From NCBI RefSeq assembly GCF_900107685.1, contig NZ_FNRQ01000001.1, forward strand, positions 186,001 through 250,000: DNA of 64,000 nucleotides. Reading direction: 5' to 3'. Made by a program: the position numbers and the translations under genes. This DNA comes from Paraburkholderia sartisoli (GTDB lineage Bacteria; Pseudomonadota; Gammaproteobacteria; Burkholderiales; Burkholderiaceae). Under the pieces are notes generated by a model. The model ran no database searches. It saw nothing but the letters and a program-made list of their open reading frames with translations, and was not told the origin of the DNA. Shown here piece by piece: positions 16,520 through 25,721 of the stretch. Positions within the stretch are counted from its first letter, which is position 1. The number at the start of each line of letters is the position of its first letter.

Positions 16520-18277
16520 ATGGATGGGAATCCGTTTCTGAAGATTCAGCGCCTCGGTCGCGCGCTGATGCTGCCGATCGCAGTGCTGCCGGTTGCCGGC
16601 CTGCTGCTGCGCCTCGGTCAGCCCGATGTGTTCAACATCAAGATGATCGCCGACGCGGGCGGCGCGATTTTCGACAACCTGCCGCTGCTGTTCGCGATCG
16701 GCGTGGCGGTCGGCTTTGCGAAGGACAACAACGGCGTCGCGGCGCTGGCGGGCGCCATCGGCTATCTGATCGAGATCGCCGTGATGAAGGACATCAACGA
16801 CAAGCTCAACATGGGCGTGCTGTCGGGGATCGTGGCCGGTATCGTGGCCGGGTTGCTCTACAACCGCTACAAGGACATCAAGCTGCCCGACTACCTCGCG
16901 TTTTTCGGAGGGAAACGGTTCGTGCCGATCGTCACCGGGGTTGCGTGTCTGGTGATAGGGATCGCGTTCGGCTATGTGTGGGCGCCGGTTCAGGCCGCCA
17001 TCGACCTGGCCGGCCACTGGCTGACGACCGCGGGCGCTATCGGCGCGTTCGTATTCGGCGTGCTGAACCGTCTGCTGCTGGTCACGGGCCTGCACCACAT
17101 CCTGAATTCGCTGACGTGGTTCGTGTTCGGCACGTTCACGCCGCCGGGCGGCGCAGCCGTGACGGGCGACCTGCATCGTTTCTTCGCGGGCGATCCGACG
17201 GCCGGAACGTTCATGACGGGCTTCTTCCCGGTCATGATGTTCGGTCTGCCGGCGGCATGTCTCGCGATGTTCCATGAAGCACCGAAGGAACGCCGTGCGC
17301 TGGTGGGCGGCCTGCTGTTCTCGATGGCGCTGACCTCGCTCCTGACGGGCGTGACCGAGCCGATCGAATTCAGCTTCATGTTCCTCGCACCGGTGCTGTA
17401 CGTGATCCACGCGCTGCTGACGGGTCTCTCGCTCGCGATCTGCTCGGCGCTCGGCATTCACCTCGGCTTTACGTTCTCGGCGGGCGCGATCGACTACGTC
17501 CTGAACTACGGTCTGTCGACGAAGGGCTGGATGGCGATTCCGATTGGCGTGGTCTACGCCGTTGTGTACTACGGGTTGTTCCGCTTCTTCATCCGCAGGT
17601 TCAACATGGCGACGCCGGGGCGTGAACCCCTCAACGCCGATGATGCGGCCGTCGAAACGCCGGAGGGTGTTGCCGCGCCGGCAACGGCTGTGGCCGCGAC
17701 ACGCGCGCAGCGTTACATCGCGGCACTGGGGGGTGTGTCGAATCTGACGCTCGTCGATGCATGCACGACGCGTCTGCGCCTTTCGGTGGTGGATGCGAAC
17801 CGCGTGTCGGAAGCCGATCTGAAGACGATCGGTGCGCGCGGCGTGCTCAAGCGCGGCGCGACGAACGTGCAGGTGATCATCGGACCGGAAGCGGACATGA
17901 TCGCCGACGAAATCCGCACGACGATCGACCAGGGTGGCGCGGTTGCAGCGAAACCTGCGGTAGCGGCAGTCCCGGTAGCAGCGGCTGCGGTTGCCGCATC
18001 GGAAAGCGGTCCGCTGGATCCGGACCCGGCCCGCTGGCTCGCCGTGTTTGGCGGCGCGACCAATGTTGTCTCGCTCGACGCCGTCGCGGCGACGCGCCTG
18101 CGTGTCGTGGTCAGCGACCCGTCGGCGGTGGACAGGCAGCGCATGGCGGGGCTGGACGTCGCGTGGGTGTCGGCGGATACGTTCCACATCGTCGTGGGTC
18201 AGGCGGCGGCGCGTTACGCGCAGCACCTGGCGGCACGTCTGCCGGCGACCGGCGGCGCCGCGCCGCAACCGGCCTGA
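16520..18277 (+). CDS. nagE: PTS GlcNAc transporter IIC-IIB with a second, degenerate IIB domain
   Basis: This is a 585-residue membrane permease that imports and phosphorylates GlcNAc. The IIC part (residues 1 to about 370) has some ten helices and the conserved GVTEPIEFSFMF motif. A IIB domain follows, with its phosphorylated Cys at about residue 415 in VDACTTRLRL. After an Ala/Val-rich linker there is a second IIB-like domain (about 503-575, starting ARWLAVFGGATNVVSL) in which the matching motif reads DAVAATRLRV, with no Cys. IIA is supplied by NagF. The start at 16520 has GGAG 6 nt upstream; ATG 16499 is rejected. Last gene of the nag operon. Confidence 0.93.
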   Translation: MDGNPFLKIQRLGRALMLPIAVLPVAGLLLRLGQPDVFNIKMIADAGGAIFDNLPLLFAIGVAVGFAKDNNGVAALAGAIGYLIEIAVMKDINDKLNMGVLSGIVAGIVAGLLYNRYKDIKLPDYLAFFGGKRFVPIVTGVACLVIGIAFGYVWAPVQAAIDLAGHWLTTAGAIGAFVFGVLNRLLLVTGLHHILNSLTWFVFGTFTPPGGAAVTGDLHRFFAGDPTAGTFMTGFFPVMMFGLPAACLAMFHEAPKERRALVGGLLFSMALTSLLTGVTEPIEFSFMFLAPVLYVIHALLTGLSLAICSALGIHLGFTFSAGAIDYVLNYGLSTKGWMAIPIGVVYAVVYYGLFRFFIRRFNMATPGREPLNADDAAVETPEGVAAPATAVAATRAQRYIAALGGVSNLTLVDACTTRLRLSVVDANRVSEADLKTIGARGVLKRGATNVQVIIGPEADMIADEIRTTIDQGGAVAAKPAVAAVPVAAAAVAASESGPLDPDPARWLAVFGGATNVVSLDAVAATRLRVVVSDPSAVDRQRMAGLDVAWVSADTFHIVVGQAAARYAQHLAARLPATGGAAPQPA

Positions 18278-18358
18278 TGCGCTTCACGCGTTAGACGGAC
18301 GCAATGAAAAACGCGGCGCCCTGTGTGGGTGCCGTGTTCGCCGGAAATCCGCGATAAA

Positions 18359-18394
18359 CGAAAAAAAGCCCCGCCGTCTTTCGAAGGCGGGGCC
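18359..18394 (-). terminator. Terminator of rpoH
   Basis: On the minus strand a GC-rich stem (GCCCCGCC with GGCGGGGC, bases 18368-18393) is followed by a run of at least seven T, about 40 nt after the rpoH stop. It sits between the convergent nagE and rpoH genes. Confidence 0.85.
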
Positions 18395-18431
18395 GGGTAC
18401 AACAGCGGTGCCGGACCAGCCGGCTTGTGCG

Positions 18432-19367
<936 letters not shown>

Positions 19368-19724
19368 GTAAGAAACTCCTATGGAATCAACCAAATGCTC
19401 AGTCAGAAAACGACTCCCGTGGATGTTAGCACTCCAGTAACGTGAGTGCTAATACTTAGAGGCCGTAGGGACTTGAGAGTTCCGTTAAATCTATTGGAAT
19501 TTAAGTTCTAATAGCATTGTACGTCATCTGCAGGAATTTTGCGGGGCTCGTACAATCTGCTTTTACGGGGTAGGGGCGTCGATAAATGACCTGCTTTCGT
19601 CTGATTTGAAGCAATTATTTGCCAAAGCCAGGCTCCGTTTATAAGGTTTCTTTTACTTCACTTATCTCTAAAATGACGGCGATCGCCTCGGGTGATGGCC
19701 GTCAAATCTGGGCGAAGGTGTTCG
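19368..19724. other. Divergent control region between rpoH and the PagL gene
   Basis: This 357-bp AT-rich region contains the CIRCE element (19426-19452). On the plus strand, a TTGCCA (19619-19624) and TATAAG (19640-19645) pair with a short 15-bp spacer may be the promoter of the PagL-like gene. I see no gene in it. Confidence 0.6.
19426..19452 (-). promoter_or_regulatory. CIRCE operator (HrcA binding site) upstream of rpoH
   Basis: TTAGCACTC (19426-19434), nine bases, then GAGTGCTAA (19444-19452): a full match to the CIRCE consensus TTAGCACTC-N9-GAGTGCTAA bound by the HrcA repressor. It lies 59 bp upstream of the rpoH GTG start, within the promoter or leader. HrcA control of rpoH would place the sigma-32 regulon under a GroE-sensing repressor. 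Confidence 0.96.
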
Positions 19725-20285
19725 ATGAAGAAGAATAATGCACGGCCCGGCTGGGCGCTTCGGGGCGCCTTCGCACTGGCACTGCTGACCTTTTCGGGAC
19801 TGGCTTCTGCGGATCAGTTCGGCATCCAGGTGGCGGGCGGGATGGCCGATCATCACGTCAACAAGCTCGACCTGGGCGTGGTGTGGGATCCGGGGCTGAC
19901 GTGGTGGGAGATCGGCGGCTGGCACTTCGCGCTGATCGGCGAGGCGCACGTTTCGTGGTGGCACAGCAGCGAGGGCAACGTGCATCAAAACACTGGTGAG
20001 CTCGGCATCACGCCGGTGATCCGGTTTATCAAGAGCTCGGGCTGGTTCCGGCCGTTCGTCGAAGCCGGCGCCGGTGTGCGCGTGCTGACCAGCCCGACGA
20101 TTTCGAATTCGTACACGTTGTCATCCGCGTTCCAGTTCGCCGACATGGCGGGCGTGGGTGCCCAGTTCGGCGACCGCCAGCAATACGAGGCGGGCTTTCG
20201 TTTCCAGCATCTGTCTAACGCCAGTATCAAAGAGCCCAATCCTGGTATAAATTTCACCCAGCTATATCTGCAATACAACTTCTGA
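19725..20285 (+). CDS. pagL: PagL-type lipid A 3-O-deacylase (acyloxyacyl hydrolase family)
   Basis: This 186-residue outer-membrane protein has a signal peptide (cleavage likely after GLASA), an eight-strand beta-barrel pattern and a C-terminal Phe (QLYLQYNF). The PagL catalytic His-Ser pair is visible in FRFQHLSNASIKEPNPG, with a downstream Glu. PagL removes the 3-linked acyl chain from lipid A, lowering its endotoxic activity. The start at 19725 (MKKNNARPG) follows GCGAAGG; the in-frame ATG at 19692 is less likely. The symbol is by family resemblance. Confidence 0.88.
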   Translation: MKKNNARPGWALRGAFALALLTFSGLASADQFGIQVAGGMADHHVNKLDLGVVWDPGLTWWEIGGWHFALIGEAHVSWWHSSEGNVHQNTGELGITPVIRFIKSSGWFRPFVEAGAGVRVLTSPTISNSYTLSSAFQFADMAGVGAQFGDRQQYEAGFRFQHLSNASIKEPNPGINFTQLYLQYNF

Positions 20286-20336
20286 CGGTCGGGGCCGCCG
20301 CGTGCGGCGCGCCTTTCGGTGCAAAGGGGCAGAGCG

Positions 20337-20720
20337 ATGGCGGCAAAAGTGATCGAGGCGATTCGCGGGCTGGAGCGCGACCGCTTTCGCGCGATGGTCG
20401 ATGGCAATGGTGAACTGCTCGACGCACTGCTGTCGGACAGTGTCGTCTACGTCCATACCAACGGCAAGCGGGAGTCGAAACAGCAGTTCATCGACGCCAT
20501 CACGGCGGGCCGTCGCCGTTACCGGCAGATCGAAATCCAGTCGCAGGACGTCCTGACCGTGGGCAACGAGGCCTGCGTCGTCACGGGCCGCGCGCTGATC
20601 GAGATGGAAGCGAACAGCGGCGCGCTGCTTTTCCCGATCGCCTATACCGCCATCCAGACGCAGGAAGCCGGACACTGGCGGCTGATCGCCTGGCAGGCGA
20701 CGCGTTGCGCAATCGAGTGA
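20337..20720 (+). CDS. NTF2-like (SnoaL/DUF4440-type) small protein
   Basis: This 127-residue cone-fold protein of the NTF2-like superfamily begins MAAKVIEAIRGLERDRFRAMVDG and contains LLSDSVVYVHTNGKRESKQQFIDAI, the usual pattern of this family. Members include ketosteroid isomerase-like and polyketide cyclase-like enzymes and ligand-binding proteins; nothing here fixes the substrate. The start at 20337 has GGGGCAGAGCG upstream. It lies 51 nt after the PagL gene. Confidence 0.85.
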   Translation: MAAKVIEAIRGLERDRFRAMVDGNGELLDALLSDSVVYVHTNGKRESKQQFIDAITAGRRRYRQIEIQSQDVLTVGNEACVVTGRALIEMEANSGALLFPIAYTAIQTQEAGHWRLIAWQATRCAIE

Positions 20721-20877
20721 AACCGGTCGGTTTCCCCCCATCACGAGGCAGCCTTGTGAGCCGCCTGGGCGCATGACGCACGGCGTTGCGCCATGTTTCG
20801 ACGCTTCACCACCTGATGTGCCGTCCTGAATCTGACGGCGGAGTCACTTTTTCGCGGCGTCCCTTCAAATCGCCCCG

Positions 20878-22533
20878 TCAGGCCGCCACGCGCCGGTCCA
20901 CCGGCGCCCACACCGCACGATTGACACCGCTGACCACCGCATCGACGACGGCGGTTGCTTCATCGTCGCTCACGCCGACGCCGTAGCGCACCGCCTGTCC
21001 GCCGACGCGGCAGCCCACGAACGCGGCGACACGTCCGTCCGTCGTTCGCTGGATTTCACACGACGTGATCTCGACCGGCTGACCGGCCACCGACGTCATG
21101 GCCTGCGCCACCGCATGCGCGTGCGAACCGGCGCCGCTTTCCGCGCCGGCGGGTGCCGCGACGCTGATGTCGCGGTTTTCCCAGCGCACGGACGTCGCGC
21201 TGACACGCGCGGCCGGCCCACGGGTTTCGAAGTACTCGCGCGTGAAGAGCGCGCAGATCGCGTCACCGGTGATTTCCTCGCCGGACTGATCCGCGACCGC
21301 CTGGACCGCGTGGCTGAACTCGATCTGCACGCGACGCGGCGGCGTGAAGCCCATGCCGCGCTCCAGCAGATAGGTCGAACCACCCTTGCCGGACTGGCTG
21401 TTCACGCGGATGACCGCGTCGTAGCTGCGGCCGAGGTCGGCCGGATCGACTGGCAGATATGGCACCTCCCAGACGGCATCGGGCGACTGCTGCGCGAAAC
21501 CCTTGCGGATCGCGTCCTGATGCGAGCCGGAGAACGCCGTGAACACGAGGTCGCCGGCATACGGATGGCGCGGATGCACCGGAATCTGGTTGCAGCGCTC
21601 GACGACACGGCGCACCGCGTCGATATCGGAGAAATCGAGTTCCGGATCGACGCCCTGCGTGTAGAGATTCATCGCGAGCGTGACGATGTCGACGTTGCCG
21701 GTGCGCTCGCCGTTGCCGAAGAGGCAGCCTTCGACGCGATCCGCGCCCGCCATCAACGCCAGTTCGGTGGCGGCGACGGCCGTGCCGCGGTCGTTGTGTG
21801 GATGCACCGACAGCACGATGCTGTCGCGATAGCCGAGATTGCGGTCCATCCATTCGACCTGGTCGGCGAACACGTTCGGTGTCGCCGCCTCGACGGTGGC
21901 CGGGAGATTTACGATCATCTTGTGATCGCGCGTCGGACGCCACGTCTGCGCGACCGCGTCGCACACTTCGCGCGCGAAGGTGAGCTCGGTCATGCTGAAC
22001 GTTTCCGGCGAGTACTGGTAGATCCAGTGCGTCTGCGGACGGGCGTCGGCGTATTGCCGGATGATCCGCGTGCCGTCCACGGCCAGCGCCTTCACCTCGT
22101 CTTTCGACTGGTTGAACACGATCTTGCGGAACGACGGCGCGATCGCGTTGTACAGATGCACGATCGCGCGCGGCACGCCCTCGAGCGCCTCGAACGTGCG
22201 CGCGATCAGTTCTTCGCGCGACTGCACGAGCACTTCGATCGTCACGTCGTCGGGAATGCGCTTTTCATCGATGAGCTTGCGAACGAAATCGAAGTCAGTC
22301 TGCGAAGCCGACGGAAAGCCGACTTCGATTTCCTTGAAGCCGATGGCGACCAGCGTCTCGAAGAATTCGAGCTTTTGCGCGATGCTCATCGGTTCGATCA
22401 GCGACTGGTTGCCGTCGCGCAGATCGGTGCTCATCCAGACCGGCGCGCGCTCGATCGTGCGGCTCGGCCACTTGCGGCCCGTCAGACGGACGGTGGGAAA
22501 AGGGCGGTATTTCTCAGCGGGATTGCGCAACAT
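20878..22533 (-). CDS. leuA: 2-isopropylmalate synthase
   Basis: LeuA condenses acetyl-CoA with 2-oxoisovalerate, the first step of leucine synthesis. The 551-residue protein is of the longer class. It has the TIM-barrel start [16 protein letters not shown] with the metal-binding Asp, the [37 protein letters not shown] motif with the metal-ligand histidines, and a C-terminal regulatory domain that normally binds leucine. The start at 22533 ([13 protein letters not shown]) has GAGG upstream; the in-frame ATG at 22581 adds 16 unlike residues. A possible leader ORF overlaps its start. Confidence 0.96.
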   Translation of the reverse strand: MLRNPAEKYRPFPTVRLTGRKWPSRTIERAPVWMSTDLRDGNQSLIEPMSIAQKLEFFETLVAIGFKEIEVGFPSASQTDFDFVRKLIDEKRIPDDVTIEVLVQSREELIARTFEALEGVPRAIVHLYNAIAPSFRKIVFNQSKDEVKALAVDGTRIIRQYADARPQTHWIYQYSPETFSMTELTFAREVCDAVAQTWRPTRDHKMIVNLPATVEAATPNVFADQVEWMDRNLGYRDSIVLSVHPHNDRGTAVAATELALMAGADRVEGCLFGNGERTGNVDIVTLAMNLYTQGVDPELDFSDIDAVRRVVERCNQIPVHPRHPYAGDLVFTAFSGSHQDAIRKGFAQQSPDAVWEVPYLPVDPADLGRSYDAVIRVNSQSGKGGSTYLLERGMGFTPPRRVQIEFSHAVQAVADQSGEEITGDAICALFTREYFETRGPAARVSATSVRWENRDISVAAPAGAESGAGSHAHAVAQAMTSVAGQPVEITSCEIQRTTDGRVAAFVGCRVGGQAVRYGVGVSDDEATAVVDAVVSGVNRAVWAPVDRRVAA

Positions 22534-22699
22534 GGTGAGCCTCGTTCGTGGTGTTGTGTTCGTGTGCGTGTCTGCGTGCAAAAAGACTGGGCGACGGCCG
22601 GCGGGCGGCTAGCGGCAGCAACGAACGGGCGCGAACGAAGAGGGTCATCGCGATGATGACGCTGTTGACGGTGATGGCTTGTGCCCATGCAACGTGCAT
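22514..22699 (-). CDS. Possible leader ORF overlapping the leuA start
   Basis: A 61-codon frame starting [18 protein letters not shown] has GAGG 6 nt before its ATG and ends inside leuA. It carries a SLLPLAARR segment with leucine codons TTG, CTG and CTA close together; CTA is rare in this GC-rich genome. A T-run follows, but I found no convincing hairpin before it. It could be a leucine-responsive leader peptide or chance. ATG 22717 would add six residues. Confidence 0.3.
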   Translation of the reverse strand: MHVAWAQAITVNSVIIAMTLFVRARSLLPLAARRPSPSLFARRHAHEHNTTNEAHHVAQSR

Positions 22700-23041
22700 T
22701 TTGACCTCGCGATTCATCCGCTGGATAAACGGACGAACACTGACGACAGGTTGTAAGAGGAACTGCGGATCTGGGGTAAAACGGACTGCGGAACTGCTGG
22801 AGGACCGCGCGCTGAAGCTGGATGCGCGGCGCTACGCCTGACTTACGCTAGACGTAGCGATAGAAGCCGCGGTAGGCGGCTGAGGGTAATTCGGAGGGTG
22901 TTCGGAAGGTAACGCATCCGGTGACTGTATGTCAGCACGCAGGAATCTGTCAACCGGCGATCTTCCGGCTGATCTTCCAGCGACAGGTCGAACGGCGCGG
23001 CGAACCGTGCATGAACGGGCCCGCCGCCGCGCCAGACAGGG
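22534..23041. other. Intergenic region upstream of leuA
   Basis: A 508-bp region lies between leuA and ybiB (both minus strand). It contains the candidate leader ORF described separately. The rest, about 22720-23041, shows a small repeated GATCTTCC word near 22971 but no gene, RNA or clear promoter that I can support. Confidence 0.5.
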
Positions 23042-24022
23042 TCAGGCGGCGCGTTTCGCGATTCCGGCGATCAGTTCGACCTGGCGGCTGATCGCCTGCG
23101 GAACTGGCACCTCGCCGCGCATGGCGGCCTGGATCCATGCCGCCGTGGTCGCTGCGTCGCGGGTTTCTGGCAGCGGCACTTCGTGCGCGTCCGGCGACGA
23201 GCGCTCAGCCGCGACAACTGTTTCGCATGCGCCGTCGTGCAGCCAGTCGATCTGCACTTGACGCCGTGTATCGGCGACCGCCTCGCCTTCCGTGCCGCGT
23301 GCGAGCAGCGCGCCGCCAATGGCCGCATCCGGATGCGCCGCGAACAGCTGGGTGAGGCTTTCGCGGTACGGCGGATGCGTGTAGTTCACGAGGCGCAGCC
23401 CGCGCGGCTCGAACGGCTGCAGGAGCTTGACGAGCGTATGCGTCGAATTGCGCACGCCCATCCGCCGGCGCAGCGCGAGCAGGCGCGCGAGCTTCGGCGC
23501 GAGCGTCGCAACCGGCGAGAACGCGAGGCGGCGCGCGGCGAGTGTGTCTTCGATGTCCGCGCGGCTTTGCGCATGATCGACACCCAGGTGCGTGAAAATT
23601 TCCGCGCTCGTCACGCGGCCCGGATCGTCAGTGACGCCGTGTACCAGCACCGGCACGCCTTCGCGGGCGAGCAGCAGCGCCAGCAGCGGCACGAGATTCG
23701 CCTGTTTGCGCGCGCCGTTGTAGCTGGGGATCGATACGGCCTGATACGCATCGTGCGTCACGCGCACCGGCTCGAACGAAGCATGCGCGGCCGCCAGCAT
23801 CGCCGCCAGCTCGTCCGCGCTCTCGCCTTTCACGCGGTACGCCAGCAGCACCGCGCCAAGCTCCAGATCGGACACGCGGCCGTCGAGCATCGCGCTGTAC
23901 AGCGTATGCGTGTCCTCGGCGGAGAGCGCACGGGCGCCGTGCGGCCCGCGGCCGATTTCCTTGATGAAGCGGGCGCAGGAGAGCGTGTCGGAGGCGTTAG
24001 CGGATTCGGCGGATTCGGTCAT
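23042..24022 (-). CDS. ybiB: YbiB-like (TrpD2) DNA-binding protein
   Basis: This 326-residue protein resembles E. coli YbiB (TrpD2), a relative of anthranilate phosphoribosyltransferase that binds nucleic acids rather than acting in tryptophan synthesis. The N-terminal helical domain (IKEIGRGPHGARALSAEDTHTLYSAMLDG) and the glycosyltransferase-3-like core (VPVLVHGVTDDPGRVTSAEIFTHLG; MGVRNSTHTLVKLLQPF) are visible. No trp genes are nearby, which fits YbiB better than TrpD. YbiB has been linked to the DNA damage response in E. coli. Confidence 0.85.
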   Translation of the reverse strand: MTESAESANASDTLSCARFIKEIGRGPHGARALSAEDTHTLYSAMLDGRVSDLELGAVLLAYRVKGESADELAAMLAAAHASFEPVRVTHDAYQAVSIPSYNGARKQANLVPLLALLLAREGVPVLVHGVTDDPGRVTSAEIFTHLGVDHAQSRADIEDTLAARRLAFSPVATLAPKLARLLALRRRMGVRNSTHTLVKLLQPFEPRGLRLVNYTHPPYRESLTQLFAAHPDAAIGGALLARGTEGEAVADTRRQVQIDWLHDGACETVVAAERSSPDAHEVPLPETRDAATTAAWIQAAMRGEVPVPQAISRQVELIAGIAKRAA

Positions 24023-24230
24023 CGGATGGGGCGGGTGCGGATGTGTCGGTGGTGCGGGCGAGCCGCGCGTACGACCCGGTTATCGGGAAACCGGCGCTCA
24101 CGGCAGGCCAGCGGGACGGTCAAGGCCTCCAGTATCGCATCTGTCGCGATCCGGCAAAGTGACGGCTGCGCGTTACACTTGGCGTTTCGTCGCCGCCTCG
24201 GGCGGCCTTCCTCAGAAAACGGAGAACGGG

Positions 24231-24929
24231 ATGAGTTACGTGTTTGCGCCGGCGCCGGTTGTCGCGGTGCCTGTTGTCGGAGTGAGCGAGCAGTTTGCGG
24301 TGCGCCGGATTTATTGCGTGGGCCGCAATTACGCGGCGCATGCGCGCGAGATGGGACACGATCCCGACCGCGAGCCGCCGTTTTTCTTCTGCAAGCCGGC
24401 CGACGCCGTCGTGTATGTCGCGCCCGGTGAAACCGGCCGCTTCCCGTATCCGTCGCTCTCGAACAACGTGCACTTCGAGATGGAACTCGTCGCGGCGATC
24501 GGCAAGGCGGGCAAGGACATCCCCGCTGGGCGCGCGCTCGAACACGTCTACGGCTATGCACTCGGGCTCGATATGACGCGCCGCGACCTGCAGGCCGAAG
24601 CGAAAAAGCTCGGCCGCCCCTGGGATACCGCGAAGGGTTTCGATCATTCGGCGCCGCTCGGTCCGATCCACCCGGCCGCGAAGGTCGGACACATCGACAA
24701 GGGCGCGATCTGGCTCACCGTCGACGGTGAGGAAAAGCAGCGCTCGGACGTGTCGGACCTGATCTGGTCGATTCCGGACACGATCGCGTATCTGTCGACG
24801 CTCTTCGAACTGCAACCCGGCGATCTGATCTTCACGGGCACGCCGGAAGGTGTCGGCGCGGTGGTGAAGGGCCAGGTGATGAAGGGCGGCGTCGACGGGC
24901 TGGGCGATTTCAGCGTGCGCGTTGCCTGA
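24231..24929 (+). CDS. Fumarylacetoacetate hydrolase-family protein (fumarylpyruvate hydrolase-like)
   Basis: This 232-residue FAH-family hydrolase cleaves C-C bonds in dicarbonyl intermediates of aromatic degradation. It shows the family signatures IYCVGRNYAAHAREMG, FFFCKPADAVV, the metal-ligand region NNVHFEMELVAAIGKAGKDI and GDLIFTGTPEGVGAVVKG. The adjacent zeta-class glutathione transferase gene suggests a maleylpyruvate or maleylacetoacetate pathway (gentisate or homogentisate). The short length fits fumarylpyruvate hydrolase rather than full fumarylacetoacetase. The start follows CGGAGAACGGG. Confidence 0.9.
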   Translation: MSYVFAPAPVVAVPVVGVSEQFAVRRIYCVGRNYAAHAREMGHDPDREPPFFFCKPADAVVYVAPGETGRFPYPSLSNNVHFEMELVAAIGKAGKDIPAGRALEHVYGYALGLDMTRRDLQAEAKKLGRPWDTAKGFDHSAPLGPIHPAAKVGHIDKGAIWLTVDGEEKQRSDVSDLIWSIPDTIAYLSTLFELQPGDLIFTGTPEGVGAVVKGQVMKGGVDGLGDFSVRVA

Positions 24930-24956
24930 GCGCACCGGACGGAGGAGACACGTCGA

Positions 24957-25601
24957 ATGAAGCTCTACAGTTATTTTCGTAGCTCGGCGGCCTGGCGCGT
25001 GCGGATCGCGCTGAATCTGAAGAACCTGCGGTACGAGTGCGTGCCGGTTCATCTGTTGCGCGATGGCGGCGAGCAGTTGAAGCCCGAGTACCGCCGCCTG
25101 AATCCGGAGGCGATCCTGCCGACGCTCGTCGACGGTGACGACGTGTTCACGCAGTCGCTCGCGATCATCGAGTGGCTCGACGAAACGCATCCTGAGCCGC
25201 CGTTGCTGCCGGCCACGCCGCGCGATCGTGCGTATGTCCGCTCGATCGCGTTGCAGATCGCGTGCGAGATCCATCCGCTCGACAACCTGCGCGTGCTGAA
25301 GTATCTGAAGCACACGCTCGCCGTCGGCGACGAAGCGAAGGATGCGTGGTATCGCCACTGGATCGAATCGGGTTTCGCGGCGCTGGAGACGCATCTGGCC
25401 GGCGACTCGCGCACCGGCACGCTGTGCTTCGGCGATATGCCGACGCTGGCGGATGCGTGCCTGATTCCGCAGGTGTTCAACGCGCATCGCTTCAAGGTCG
25501 ACACGGCGCCGTATCCGACGATTCACCGGATCTACGAGCACGCGATGACGCTCGATGCGTTCCAGCGTGCGGCGCCGGGTGCCCAGCCGGACGCGGAGTA
25601 G
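24957..25601 (+). CDS. maiA: Maleylacetoacetate/maleylpyruvate isomerase (zeta-class GST)
   Basis: This 214-residue glutathione S-transferase of the zeta class isomerises maleylacetoacetate or maleylpyruvate to the fumaryl form, using glutathione. The active-site motif reads YFRSSAAWRVRIALNLKNLRYE; many zeta enzymes have a Cys in place of the first Ala. The glutathione-site ILPTLVDGDDVFTQSLAIIEWLDE and the C-terminal helical domain are complete. It follows the hydrolase by 27 nt with a GGAGGAGA ribosome site, so isomerase and hydrolase act in sequence. Confidence 0.92.
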   Translation: MKLYSYFRSSAAWRVRIALNLKNLRYECVPVHLLRDGGEQLKPEYRRLNPEAILPTLVDGDDVFTQSLAIIEWLDETHPEPPLLPATPRDRAYVRSIALQIACEIHPLDNLRVLKYLKHTLAVGDEAKDAWYRHWIESGFAALETHLAGDSRTGTLCFGDMPTLADACLIPQVFNAHRFKVDTAPYPTIHRIYEHAMTLDAFQRAAPGAQPDAE

Positions 25602-25650
25602 CGCGGACGCCGGCCGCACCCTGCGTGCGTGCAGGATGCAAGAGACAAAA

Positions 25651-25688
25651 AAGCGTCGAGTGCGATTCATGCACTCGACGCTTTTTTT
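25651..25688. terminator. Bidirectional terminator between maiA and ftsY
   Basis: A 13-bp perfect stem (25651-25663 with 25671-25683) around a 7-nt loop is flanked by an A-run on the left and a T-run on the right, so it can terminate both convergent transcripts. Confidence 0.95.
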
Positions 25689-25721
25689 AGCCAGTTTCGA
25701 GGGTGGCGCCGCTTCGAATGG

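Noticed and set aside
16517..18268. Minus-strand open frame of 583 codons opposite nagE
   Set aside because: Same codon-shadow effect; no recognisable domain, while nagE is clear.
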